Both the position numbers and the translations under genes were made by a program. Source: Paenibacillus sp. FSL H3-0469 (lineage in GTDB: Bacteria; Bacillota; Bacilli; Paenibacillales; Paenibacillaceae). Taken from it: 64,000 bases of DNA. How positions within the stretch are numbered: position 1 is the first letter of the stretch; every line of letters begins with the position of its first letter. Positions 1-7,297 of the stretch are shown piece after piece. The notes under the pieces were generated by a model. It had not been told where the DNA came from. It did no database searches and saw only the letters and a program-made list of their open reading frames with translations. The DNA lies in assembly GCF_038051945.1 (NCBI RefSeq), contig NZ_CP150302.1, positions 2,046,001 to 2,110,000 of the forward strand. The letters are read 5' to 3'.

Positions 1-25
1 CTGGATTTTCGCCCATTCTAGCAGA

Positions 26-125
26 TTTAGTTGTATGGAATACAGTTAGGAGAGGAATGCCTTCCTTTTCACTGTTTTTAGATGTACGGAATACAACTAT
101 CACCGACTGGCTCGGTTCAAACGCA
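26..125. repeat. two-unit 51-nt repeat (family D)
   Basis: Two related units begin at 26 and 77, exactly 51 nt apart. Each starts TTTAG followed by TTGTAT or ATGTAC, then GGAATACA. The core is an imperfect inverted repeat (TTGTAT-gg-ATACA type) that could form a short hairpin with G-U pairs. Bases 1-25 may be the tail of an earlier unit cut by the window edge. A related hairpin-like sequence occurs near 52627-52657. No gene is seen in 1-182. Confidence 0.6.
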
Positions 126-182
126 ACTTCATACATTACTTTATTTATTGAATAAATTCACTTGTTTAGCTCTGATGCTCTA

Positions 183-1388
183 TTAGTTATGCAGCTCGCG
201 GTAAGTTTTGTTGATCATTTCGGTGTATATGGAAGGCGGGTATTCCTTCACCTGATCATAGGCGAACCCGGCCAGCCGCAGCGCCTCCTCCTTCATGCCC
301 CGGCGCATATAGATCTGTGCCCGGTAAGCATAAGCTGTCAACAGGTTGCCGCGGTCAAGCGGGTGGTAGACCTGATTACCCGGCTCAGCCTTGGACAGGC
401 AGATCAGCGCTTCATCGTCCTGGCCAAGATGATACCAGGCGATGCCAGACATGAGCTGAACGCTGGGCGCGTACTGTTCGTCCTCCAGCGGATACTGCTC
501 CGCCAGTGCAAGAACCTTGCTGTATTCTCCTTTAGCTACCGCAAGTCTGATCTCTCCGATCACCACCAGCTTCAGTGAATCCTGAGATTCGGTGAATTCT
601 GCGAATACTCTGGCCTTCTTCAAGGCCTCCTCTGCCGCCAAAGCCTCTCCTTCGGTCAGCGCCAGAATCCCGAGCACCCGGTACAGATGATCCGTCATAT
701 AGTAGATTCCCTCTTCCCGCGACACCTGAAGCGCCGCCGATGCAGCTTCACGGCTTCCCGCATAATCCCCCAAGGCAGACAAGCTAATGCTCTCGGCATA
801 ATGAAGATCGATTTCAAAGATAAAATCATTCCCCACCTTGTTAGCTTCGTACTCCCTGCGGACCCGGCGGATCAGCTCCAGCCCTTCGGCATATCTGCTC
901 TGTGCGAAATTCAGGGCATAGGAAATATACTGCACCTTCGCCCGTTCCACAAATAAGCCGAAGCGCTCATAGATTAGCGCTGCACGCTCCAGCTCCGCTT
1001 CCCCGCCTCCGGCACCTGTATAGAAAAGGGAGCTTACATAGAACTCCAGCAGGCGTGCAGCATCAATCGTCATCGGAAGCGTATGCTCCGTGAGCGGCTG
1101 GAGCCGCTGGATGACCTCCCTATAATTCTTCGCCTTAAACTCGGCCTCCATCTCCCGGACAAGCGGAGCCAGCTCAGCCTCCTCCTCGCCTTCGAGGAAA
1201 TAGCCCGGATCAACTCCCAGCCTGCCGGCCAGAACTTGCAAGCTGTTCATCGAGGGCAAGGCGCGTCCATTCTCGATTTGGCTCAGCATGCTCTTGGTCA
1301 TATGGTCTCCGGCGAGGTCCGTCTGCGTAAGTCCCTTAGACTTGCGCAATTGCTTGACTTTCTCTCCAATAGTTTGTTTGGTGGTCAT
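183..1388 (-). CDS. XRE-family regulator with TPR sensor domain
   Basis: A 401-residue cytoplasmic regulator. Residues ~7-61 form an HTH_3 DNA-binding domain (KVKQLRKSKGLTQTDL, then SQIENGRALPS). The rest is all-helical and TPR-like, with repeated A/L/Y patterns such as DDEALICLSKAEPG. This architecture matches the Rgg/PlcR-like group, whose TPR domain often senses a small peptide; that role is inferred here. It is transcribed divergently from an MFS exporter, and two near-palindromic AT-rich sites in the shared intergenic region bracket the exporter promoter. The likely job is local control of the exporter and perhaps of itself. Inducer unknown. The ATG start at 1388 places the HTH at the N-terminus, as is usual. 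Confidence 0.85.
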   Translation of the reverse strand: MTTKQTIGEKVKQLRKSKGLTQTDLAGDHMTKSMLSQIENGRALPSMNSLQVLAGRLGVDPGYFLEGEEEAELAPLVREMEAEFKAKNYREVIQRLQPLTEHTLPMTIDAARLLEFYVSSLFYTGAGGGEAELERAALIYERFGLFVERAKVQYISYALNFAQSRYAEGLELIRRVRREYEANKVGNDFIFEIDLHYAESISLSALGDYAGSREAASAALQVSREEGIYYMTDHLYRVLGILALTEGEALAAEEALKKARVFAEFTESQDSLKLVVIGEIRLAVAKGEYSKVLALAEQYPLEDEQYAPSVQLMSGIAWYHLGQDDEALICLSKAEPGNQVYHPLDRGNLLTAYAYRAQIYMRRGMKEEALRLAGFAYDQVKEYPPSIYTEMINKTYRELHN

Positions 1389-1465
1389 CTGCTTGCCAAC
1401 TTTCCGGGTAGCTTTTCTTTTCAGTATAGCTTACCTATACCCTAAGAGAAAGCTGAAAATACGAT

Positions 1466-1488
1466 AAAGTTAAATTAAATTAAACTTT
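1466..1488. promoter_or_regulatory. palindromic operator 1 of the exporter promoter
   Basis: AAAGTT, AATT, AATT and AACTTT blocks separated by single A residues make a 23-bp sequence that is its own reverse complement apart from three positions. It ends four bases before the -35 box of the MFS promoter. A near-identical site lies at 1521-1542. Probably bound by the divergent XRE/TPR regulator (inference). Confidence 0.65.
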
Positions 1489-1491
1489 TTA

Positions 1492-1520
1492 TTGCATTCC
1501 TTAACTTTTACTCATACAAT
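1492..1520 (+). promoter_or_regulatory. SigA promoter of MFS gene
   Basis: TTGCAT at 1492-1497 and TACAAT at 1515-1520 are separated by 17 bp. This is a good vegetative promoter about 43 bp before the MFS start codon, sandwiched between the two palindromic operators. Confidence 0.75.
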
Positions 1521-1542
1521 AAGTTTAATTAAATTTAACTTT
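1521..1542. promoter_or_regulatory. palindromic operator 2 of the exporter promoter
   Basis: AAGTTTAATT followed by AAATTTAACTT repeats the motif of the site at 1466-1488. It begins immediately after the -10 box and covers the expected transcription start, so a bound protein should block initiation. Confidence 0.65.
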
Positions 1543-1562
1543 CGATCAAAGGGAGTGCTATT

Positions 1563-2909
1563 ATGTCTCAAATAACATCCGCAACCCATGATAAGGCAGC
1601 GACTAACCGTAACATATTCCTCTTCTTCGGCAGCAAGCTGATCTCTGTTCTCGGCTCCAGTATGTATACCTTCGTAGCTGGGCTGTACATTCTGAACGAG
1701 ACTGGCTCAGGGAGCAGTTTCGCTGTTACACTGCTCTGCGGGCTGCTGCCCGGAATCCTGCTGTCCCCCTTCGCCGGTGTGCTCGCCGACAGAGTTAACC
1801 GCCGCAGGCTGCTGATCGGCTCGGACCTGGCCAGTGCCCTGATTATGTCCCTAGCCTTTCTGTTCGTCTCGCTGGAGGGATTGTTCCTATGGACTATCTA
1901 TCTGTCGCTCATTCTATTATCTATCTGCTCTACCTTCTATAGTATCTCAGTCTCCTCCTCGATGATGATGCTTGTAGACAGCGGCTCCGTCCAGCGGGCC
2001 GGATCACTCAATCAGATTGCCGGATCGGCTGGTCACCTGCTGGCTCCGATTCTCGCCGGTCTTCTGTATGCCTTCCTTCCCCTTCAGGATTTCATGCTGC
2101 TGAACGCGGCTGGCTTCACCGTTTCGACCGTGATGGGCTGCATGCTGAGATACAAACCGATTTCACCTCTTCAAGTTGCCCTTGAATCTGCCGAAGCCGC
2201 AGACCCCCAGCCGCTCCGCGAACGTCTGGGCACTGCTGTTAACGGGTTCCGCACGAATCTGAAGGAAGGCTTCGCTTATGTGATCCGCCGTCCGGTCCTC
2301 CGCTCCCTGATGGGTATTGTGTTCTGGATTAATTTCTTCGTCGTCGCCCTGAATGTTGTGCTGCCCTATGTTGCAGTACAGACACTCGGACTCTCCTCGA
2401 AGCAATATGGAGTCCTCGAAGCAATGCTGGCGGCAGGCGTACTTCTGATGTCGCTGCTGCTTGCTGTACTTCCCCAGAGCAAGAGTCCAGTGAAGCCGAT
2501 CCTCGGAGGCTTAAGCGCACTGGGAGTGTTATTCCTCGCGCTGGCAGTGCCGCTGCTGCTTGATTTCACCCCGAATGCCACCTTCCTTCTCTTCCTGCCG
2601 CTGCTGATCCTTATCGGCGTCATGATTATGGTCATTAACATTCCGGTTCAAGTCTATCTGCAGCAGACTACCGAGGAAGAGTACCGCGGACGCGTATTCG
2701 GTCTGGTAGAGGGCATCGCCGGTTCCATCGCTCCGCTCGGAATGCTGCTCTATGGCGTCCTTCTCGACCGGCTTCCCGGCTCACTCATTCTGCTCGTCTC
2801 CGGTGCAGCTATTCTGGCGGTCACCCTCGCCGGACGGAGAAGCCTCATCCGCAGCGGTGCCGCAGAGCAGACGGCGACTCAGGGGAAGACAGAGCAGGCG
2901 GGAGCCTGA
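1563..2909 (+). CDS. MFS drug/macrolide-type efflux transporter
   Basis: A 448-residue integral membrane protein with about 12 hydrophobic segments. It has the typical exporter pattern of the MFS_3 / macrolide-efflux subgroup: FFGSKLISVLGSSMYTF at TM1, then PGILLSPFAGVLADRVNRRR with the conserved loop 2-3 motif, and EEYRGRVFGLVEGIAG in the second half. Members of this group export small hydrophobic compounds by proton antiport. The substrate cannot be read from sequence. The RBS AAAGGGAG precedes the ATG at 1563. The paired operators and the neighbouring TPR regulator suggest inducible expression. Confidence 0.85.
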   Translation: MSQITSATHDKAATNRNIFLFFGSKLISVLGSSMYTFVAGLYILNETGSGSSFAVTLLCGLLPGILLSPFAGVLADRVNRRRLLIGSDLASALIMSLAFLFVSLEGLFLWTIYLSLILLSICSTFYSISVSSSMMMLVDSGSVQRAGSLNQIAGSAGHLLAPILAGLLYAFLPLQDFMLLNAAGFTVSTVMGCMLRYKPISPLQVALESAEAADPQPLRERLGTAVNGFRTNLKEGFAYVIRRPVLRSLMGIVFWINFFVVALNVVLPYVAVQTLGLSSKQYGVLEAMLAAGVLLMSLLLAVLPQSKSPVKPILGGLSALGVLFLALAVPLLLDFTPNATFLLFLPLLILIGVMIMVINIPVQVYLQQTTEEEYRGRVFGLVEGIAGSIAPLGMLLYGVLLDRLPGSLILLVSGAAILAVTLAGRRSLIRSGAAEQTATQGKTEQAGA

Positions 2910-2992
2910 ATGTCTGAATTGACCATAGCTGGCAAGCTGTCCTATTGATACGCTTAACGCAGCAGAATTCATTCAAGGAGGCTGAACGCAAT

Positions 2993-3781
2993 ATGTACGC
3001 GCACCACAGACAGACACTGGAAAAGCTGGCGGAGAAGCTGGAGCAAGACCCTTCTTGTCTGGCGGCAATTACCAGCGGATCAGTAGCCAAGGGAACCGCC
3101 AGCGAGACCTCGGATGTGGATGTCCATCTGGTCTTCACCGATGAAGCCTATAAGGAATATGAGCGGAACGACAGGCTCTCCTATGTGGACCGCGAAGTCA
3201 GCACCTATGAAGGCGGATACGTCGATATCAAGGTAATTAACCGCCGGTTTCTGGAGCTTGCAGCCCGGCAGGCCAATGAGCCGACAAGGTATGCTTTTAC
3301 TGGTGCAGAGGTGCTCTTCTCCAGAATCCCGGAGCTGGATGAGCTGGTGGCCCGGATTCCCGTCTATCCTGAGGAGAACCGCGAGCGCAATTTGCAGGAC
3401 TTTTGCGCCCAGATCTATCTATTCGGGCTGTATTTCGCCAAAGAGGCGGCCCGGAAGGACGACGCCTACCTGCTCGCCCATACTGCCAGCAATCTGGTCT
3501 TCTTCAGCGGAAGAATGATCCTGGCTTATAACCGCATGCTTTTTCCAAGCCACAAGGGGCTGCTGGATGCCGTCGGTGCTGCGGAAGCCCAGCCGAAGAA
3601 TTTCCATACGCTGGCAACAGAGCTGCTGCAGTCGCCCAGCGCAGATAAGAGTGTGCGCTTCGCCGCGAAGATGCTGGCATTCTATAATCACGGCCTGTCC
3701 TTCGAGCAGGCGCTGGGAATATATGTGCTGAACAACGAGCGCTCCTGGACAAAGCAGCCGCCTTCGTTGCAGAACCGATAA
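2993..3781 (+). CDS. nucleotidyltransferase-domain protein
   Basis: 262 residues. The N-terminal half carries the Pol-beta-type nucleotidyltransferase signature: GSVAKGT followed by SDVDVHLVF, giving the G-S and two metal-binding aspartates. The C-terminal half is helical, like aminoglycoside nucleotidyltransferase or MNT-type proteins. It could modify a small molecule or a protein; substrate unknown. The ATG at 2993 is chosen over an upstream in-frame TTG at 2945 because AAGGAGG at 2975-2981 is correctly spaced only for 2993. The gene follows the MFS exporter at 83 bp, so they may be cotranscribed, and it ends in a strong hairpin. Confidence 0.75.
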   Translation: MYAHHRQTLEKLAEKLEQDPSCLAAITSGSVAKGTASETSDVDVHLVFTDEAYKEYERNDRLSYVDREVSTYEGGYVDIKVINRRFLELAARQANEPTRYAFTGAEVLFSRIPELDELVARIPVYPEENRERNLQDFCAQIYLFGLYFAKEAARKDDAYLLAHTASNLVFFSGRMILAYNRMLFPSHKGLLDAVGAAEAQPKNFHTLATELLQSPSADKSVRFAAKMLAFYNHGLSFEQALGIYVLNNERSWTKQPPSLQNR

Positions 3782-3783
3782 GA

Positions 3784-3830
3784 CACAAGCAGCGACTCTC
3801 CGGTAACGGAAGTCGCTGCTTGTGCGTTTG
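3784..3830 (+). terminator. terminator hairpin after nucleotidyltransferase
   Basis: A perfect 14-bp stem (CACAAGCAGCGACT at 3784-3797 with its complement at 3811-3824) contains an inner TCCG/CGGA stem. It is followed by CGTTTG, so the T tract is weak. The sequence is related to the hairpin at 5024-5068. Confidence 0.7.
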
Positions 3831-3893
3831 GACTATTGGCGGGTTGCTTCACAGATAGACCCGTCGCTGCTGCGCCTCGGCCCAGATTCAGGA
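3784..3893. repeat. left copy of ~110-bp imperfect direct repeat, with dehydrogenase 3' relic
   Basis: This stretch aligns almost end to end with 5025-5137: shared GCAGCGACTCTCCGGT, then GCTTCACAG, then GCTGCGCC-CGGCC blocks. On the minus strand the right copy encodes the last codons of the Gfo/Idh/MocA gene plus its terminator, so the left copy is a decayed duplicate of that gene's tail. The two copies flank the relic/dsbA segment. Confidence 0.6.
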
Positions 3894-4096
3894 GCTCTTC
3901 ATTTGTCATCCTGATTTAACATAGCCAAGTCCCTTTCTAAGCTAAGGCATCAAATTTCATAATCTGTTGCTTAACATACGTTTCGTGAATATCTGCTGGT
4001 TGTATTCATGGGAATATCGTACTACTATCATATCAAACAAGTGTTGCCTAAACAACTTGTGACTACTTCTTCAAAAAGAAAGGAATGGATATAACA

Positions 4097-4297
4097 ATGA
4101 AAGCAATAGCTTTAACCGGCAGGATCACCTTGCTGTTATCCCGGAGAGTCTTTCCTTCGAAGAGACTGATGCCATACCTACGGTTACATTGACGGCCTGG
4201 CAAGCCCTGGTTGAGCATGGCAGACTTCAGCAGGGTCAGCGTATTCTTAAAAAGTGAGATGCAGCCTAAACGCGGGAAAATCGTGATTAAGAAATGA
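4097..4297 (+). pseudogene. remnant of medium-chain (quinone/NADP) oxidoreductase
   Basis: Three pieces of an MDR-family gene remain in order. An RBS (AGAAAGGAA) and start give MKAIALTG (4097-4120). A ~44-codon internal piece in another frame, from 4123 to the TGA at 4255, includes HLAVIPESLSFEE and TLTAWQALVEHGRLQQGQR, the typical mid-protein segment before the nucleotide-binding glycine loop. A C-terminal piece KRGKIVIKK ends at 4297. Everything between, including the whole Rossmann fold, is deleted. The ORFs here are far too short for a working enzyme of ~320 residues. It lies directly upstream of the dsbA-like gene. Confidence 0.75.
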
Positions 4298-4310
4298 GGG
4301 GGAGATGAAG

Positions 4311-5018
4311 ATGAGAGTAGATATATGGTTCGATTATACTTGTCCGTTTTGCTATATTGGGGAAAAAAAGTTTGAAGCCGCCTTGGAACAGTTTGATTAC
4401 AAAAATGAGGTAGAAATCGTGCTCCACAGCTTTGAAATGGTACCTGGTTATTATCCGCAAGCAGGAGAATCGATTTACGAAACGGCTTCCAAACATGCAG
4501 GGATGAGTGTCTCCCAGGCAAAACATGCCTATATGCAGGTTACTGAAATGGCAAGAATGACAGGCCTCGATTATCGGTTTGATCAGACCGTGCCGGCAAA
4601 CACCTTTAACGCACACCGCCTAACGCATTATGCGGCCGCCCATGGGAAAGCTTATGCGCTCTCGGAACGTATCTTCAGAGCCTATTTTACAGAAGGACTT
4701 AACATAAACGACCCTAGTACCCTTGCCTTACTGGCAGCAGAAGCAGGTCTGGATGGAACGAAATCACTGGCGGTCCTGGAGAGTAACCAATTCACAACAG
4801 AAGTGCAAAAGGATGAAAAAGATAGCCGCCTTGCCTCCGTACGGGGAATGCCGTATTTTCTGTTTAATGAAACGTATTCTGTATCGGGTGCCCGGGATCA
4901 ATCAGTATTCAAAGAGGTGCTGGATCAGGCATGGTCCAAGGTGGAGACTGTATCCGATGATAATACCGAATCCGCCACCAGCCCCGGATGTCTGGATGGC
5001 TCCTGTCCTATCAGGTAA
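4311..5018 (+). CDS. DsbA-family (FrnE-like) thiol oxidoreductase
   Basis: A 235-residue thioredoxin-fold protein with an all-helical insert. WFDYTCPFC puts the CPFC active site at residues 11-14, and the cis-proline loop is VRGMPYFLF. No signal peptide is visible, so it acts in the cytoplasm, as FrnE-type proteins do, in disulphide exchange or stress defence. The C-terminal tail has an additional CLDGSC pair, also seen in many FrnE proteins. The ATG at 4311 is preferred to 4305 because AGGGGGAG at 4297-4304 abuts 4305 but lies 6 nt from 4311. The gene ends before a bidirectional hairpin shared with the convergent dehydrogenase gene. Confidence 0.85.
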   Translation: MRVDIWFDYTCPFCYIGEKKFEAALEQFDYKNEVEIVLHSFEMVPGYYPQAGESIYETASKHAGMSVSQAKHAYMQVTEMARMTGLDYRFDQTVPANTFNAHRLTHYAAAHGKAYALSERIFRAYFTEGLNINDPSTLALLAAEAGLDGTKSLAVLESNQFTTEVQKDEKDSRLASVRGMPYFLFNETYSVSGARDQSVFKEVLDQAWSKVETVSDDNTESATSPGCLDGSCPIR

Positions 5019-5023
5019 TCATG

Positions 5024-5070
5024 CCACTAGCAGCGACTCTCCGGTCAGGGGGGGCGCTGCTGTGGCGTTT
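5024..5070. terminator. bidirectional terminator between dsbA-like and dehydrogenase genes
   Basis: CCAC-t-AGCAGCG pairs with CGCTGCT-g-TGG around a CTCCGGTCAGGGG loop, between convergent genes. It is part of the right copy (5025-5137) of the direct repeat whose left copy is at 3784-3893. Confidence 0.55.
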
Positions 5071-5137
5071 GTTTCGGTCATCGTCGGTCTGCTTCACAGC
5101 TAAACCCGGCACCGCTGCGCCCCGGCCATGATCCGGG
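5025..5137. repeat. right copy of ~110-bp imperfect direct repeat
   Basis: Contains the terminator and the last ~12 codons of the Gfo/Idh/MocA gene. It matches the decayed left copy at 3784-3893 in the same orientation, so the 1.1-kb segment between them could have arrived by duplication or recombination. Confidence 0.6.
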
Positions 5138-6107
5138 CTTGCAGCTGCACCCGTTCCCAGGTAGCGCCCAGGCCCTCGGCCCGTTGCCCGCTCATGATTG
5201 CCGCAAAAGCCTCCAGCTGGCCCACATAATAGTTCAGCGGTTCGAATTCGCATAGGGTGGTGCGGTTGTCCGGCAGATCATGCCGGATTTTGAGCTTGTA
5301 GAACCCCTTGATCGGCCGGAAGAAATCCGGGACCGTAAGCACGGTATGGTCGAAATACAGGGTGTGCGAGGCCCGGTATGGCAGCTCGAAGGAAGTGAGG
5401 CACTCGGCCCTCAGTCCGTTCTTGTATTGCAGCGCCGCCTGAAAGGTCCAGTCACAGCCATCCGGCCCGTCAAAGGCCGACTCCGCCAGGATCTCCTCCG
5501 GCTCTAGACCGGCAAGCATCTGCACGAATTGCAGCCAATAGCAGCCCAGATCGGCAAAAGCCCCTCCGCCCTTCTCCCTGACACTCCGGTAATTTCCGGC
5601 ATGCCCGTTCTTGGCAGGAACGGAGATTCGGGTGCTGATCCTGCGCAGCGCGCCGAATTCGCCCGAATCGACGATGCCCTTCAGCGCCTGCTGCCAGGGG
5701 TGACAGGCAATCATCAACCCCTCAGTGAGCTTCGGAGCCGCAGGGTTGTTCTTCGCCTGCCTTAATTGCTCCGCTTCTTCGGGATGGAGACAGATCGGCT
5801 TTTCCACCAAGACATGCTTGCCCGCATTCAAGGCCCGGATCGCCCACTGCGCATGAAGCTCATTGCTGAGCGCAATATATACTCCATCCAGCTCGTCTAG
5901 CTCCAGCAGCTCGTCCAGACTACCTGCCACATAGGGAATCCGGTATGCCTCGGCCATGGCCTCCGCTTTCGCCAAGGTGCGGTTGGCAATTGCCGCGACC
6001 TTCACCTTCTCCACTACCCGTGCCGGCTCCAGCATCGCTGGAACCGCAATATTTGAGGCGCCCAGAATACCGAGCTTATAGCTTGGCCCCTCTGCCACAC
6101 TGCTCAT
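5100..6107 (-). CDS. Gfo/Idh/MocA-family dehydrogenase
   Basis: 335 residues. A Rossmann N-terminus (KLGILGASNIAVPAM, with ANRTLAKAEAMAEAY after strand 2) is followed by GVYIALSNELHAQWAIRAL and HVLVEKPICLHPEEA, the EKP motif that carries the catalytic lysine in this family. The C-terminal half is the GFO_IDH_MocA_C alpha/beta domain. These enzymes oxidise or reduce sugars, inositols or amino sugars with NAD(P). It is the last gene of the minus-strand biosynthetic operon. Its ATG at 6107 overlaps the stop of the radical SAM gene as ATGA, implying translational coupling. An upstream in-frame extension to 6152 lies inside that gene and is rejected. The substrate may be a cyclitol or sugar (inference). 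Confidence 0.85.
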   Translation of the reverse strand: MSSVAEGPSYKLGILGASNIAVPAMLEPARVVEKVKVAAIANRTLAKAEAMAEAYRIPYVAGSLDELLELDELDGVYIALSNELHAQWAIRALNAGKHVLVEKPICLHPEEAEQLRQAKNNPAAPKLTEGLMIACHPWQQALKGIVDSGEFGALRRISTRISVPAKNGHAGNYRSVREKGGGAFADLGCYWLQFVQMLAGLEPEEILAESAFDGPDGCDWTFQAALQYKNGLRAECLTSFELPYRASHTLYFDHTVLTVPDFFRPIKGFYKLKIRHDLPDNRTTLCEFEPLNYYVGQLEAFAAIMSGQRAEGLGATWERVQLQARIMAGAQRCRV

Positions 6108-7297
6108 ATCTGAGCCAGCGCAGCATAGGTGTTCAAGTACAGCACATTGCATTTGGAGCAGGCCGGAGACAAGCCTTCGTCCATAATCCGCCGCAGCCGG
6201 TCATAACGCGCAGAATTCCATATGTCTGTCAGCGTCTGATCCTTCACATTGCCAATAGCCAGCTCCCCAAAAAATTTACAGGCGCTCACCATGCCATTCG
6301 GGGCAATATCCACCCGGGTACTGAGCGCCAGACATTTCGACGTACTGCGGGATTTCATCGGCTTGCCGGCCACAAAATCCTCAATCTCATCAAAATCGAG
6401 ACCCGGCTGATAACGGATTCGGGTATTGTGCCAGGTATTGCTGTTAATCCGCTTCAGGTCTTCGGTCAGTCTGGTGATATTCTCCGGCTTGATATGGTAT
6501 TTGAACGCGTGCCAGCTGCTCCGGTGATCCGGCGGAAGCTCAGCCAGCCACTGGAAGTGTTCATCATAGAAGCGGTCCATCGCAAAGCTGGTCTCCTCAG
6601 AGATATACCAGGGGAAGCAGAGCAGGACCAGATCGACGCCTTTTTGCTCAAAAAATTCCACCAGCTCATACAACCGGCCGATCATATTGTCATTAATCAC
6701 ATTGTGCACCGAGATCCGGCCGCGGAAGCGGCCTTGCTCGCGCAGCTCCAGCAAACGGTCAACGGCGTCGATGACCTTCTGGAACGAATTCTTGCCGCGC
6801 AGGAAATCATGCTCCTCCTGGAACCCCTCGATCGGGATCAGCAGCTCCAGATTGTCGGAGATTGCACACAGCTCCTCTTCAAACTTCGGAATCATATAGG
6901 CATTGGTACAGATCGTAGTATCCCGGGGGTGCTCCTTCAGCAGCTCCAGAATCTCCTTGGCCTGCCGGTGAAACAGCGGCTCCCCTCCCCATAAATACAG
7001 GCGGGACTGCGCTTCATCCGTCTCCTCCAGCAGCCTCTGGATCATTCCCAGATCCATATCCAGATTCTGTTCAGCGGCATCCATATCATGATGGTAGCCG
7101 TCTTCATTCCATTGATAGCAATGCTTGCAGCGCAGATTACAGCGGTTGGTCAGCTTGAGGGACATAATCTCCGGCATCACCGTCTTGAAGCCGGGATCAT
7201 GCTTACGTTCCCGGTGCGGGACCACCACATTCTTGATTGTACGTTTCAATGCCTCAAAGGACTGCTCGTCCAGGCTCACTCTACTGGTAGGCTGCAT
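6104..7297 (-). CDS. radical SAM enzyme with Twitch/SPASM-type C-terminus
   Basis: 397 residues. The radical SAM cluster motif is C53-x3-C57-x2-C60 in NRCNLRCKHCYQW. WGGEPLF supplies the GGE SAM-binding motif. The C-terminal part has C322, C340, C380 and C383: CX17C then CX2C, enough for one auxiliary 4Fe-4S cluster (Twitch) rather than a full SPASM set. As I recall it, the butirosin dehydrogenase BtrN uses the same CX17C/CX2C pattern. Possible roles are dehydrogenation of an amino-cyclitol or sugar alcohol, or modification of a carrier-bound substrate; this is inference. The ATG at 7297 overlaps the upstream TAA (TAATG), with AGGAGGGA just before it. Confidence 0.85.
   Translation of the reverse strand: MQPTSRVSLDEQSFEALKRTIKNVVVPHRERKHDPGFKTVMPEIMSLKLTNRCNLRCKHCYQWNEDGYHHDMDAAEQNLDMDLGMIQRLLEETDEAQSRLYLWGGEPLFHRQAKEILELLKEHPRDTTICTNAYMIPKFEEELCAISDNLELLIPIEGFQEEHDFLRGKNSFQKVIDAVDRLLELREQGRFRGRISVHNVINDNMIGRLYELVEFFEQKGVDLVLLCFPWYISEETSFAMDRFYDEHFQWLAELPPDHRSSWHAFKYHIKPENITRLTEDLKRINSNTWHNTRIRYQPGLDFDEIEDFVAGKPMKSRSTSKCLALSTRVDIAPNGMVSACKFFGELAIGNVKDQTLTDIWNSARYDRLRRIMDEGLSPACSKCNVLYLNTYAALAQI

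Noticed and set aside
3688..3909. 73-codon minus-strand ORF
   Set aside because: Covers the terminator and the dehydrogenase-tail scar; similarity comes from the decayed duplicate, not a working gene.
4063..4521. 152-codon minus-strand ORF over the MDR relic
   Set aside because: It runs antisense through the relic and the dsbA-like start, with no recognisable domain; the plus-strand fragments explain the sequence.
5945..6994. 349-codon plus-strand ORF opposite the radical SAM/dehydrogenase genes
   Set aside because: Compositionally a shadow; both minus-strand genes have conserved motifs and coupled starts.
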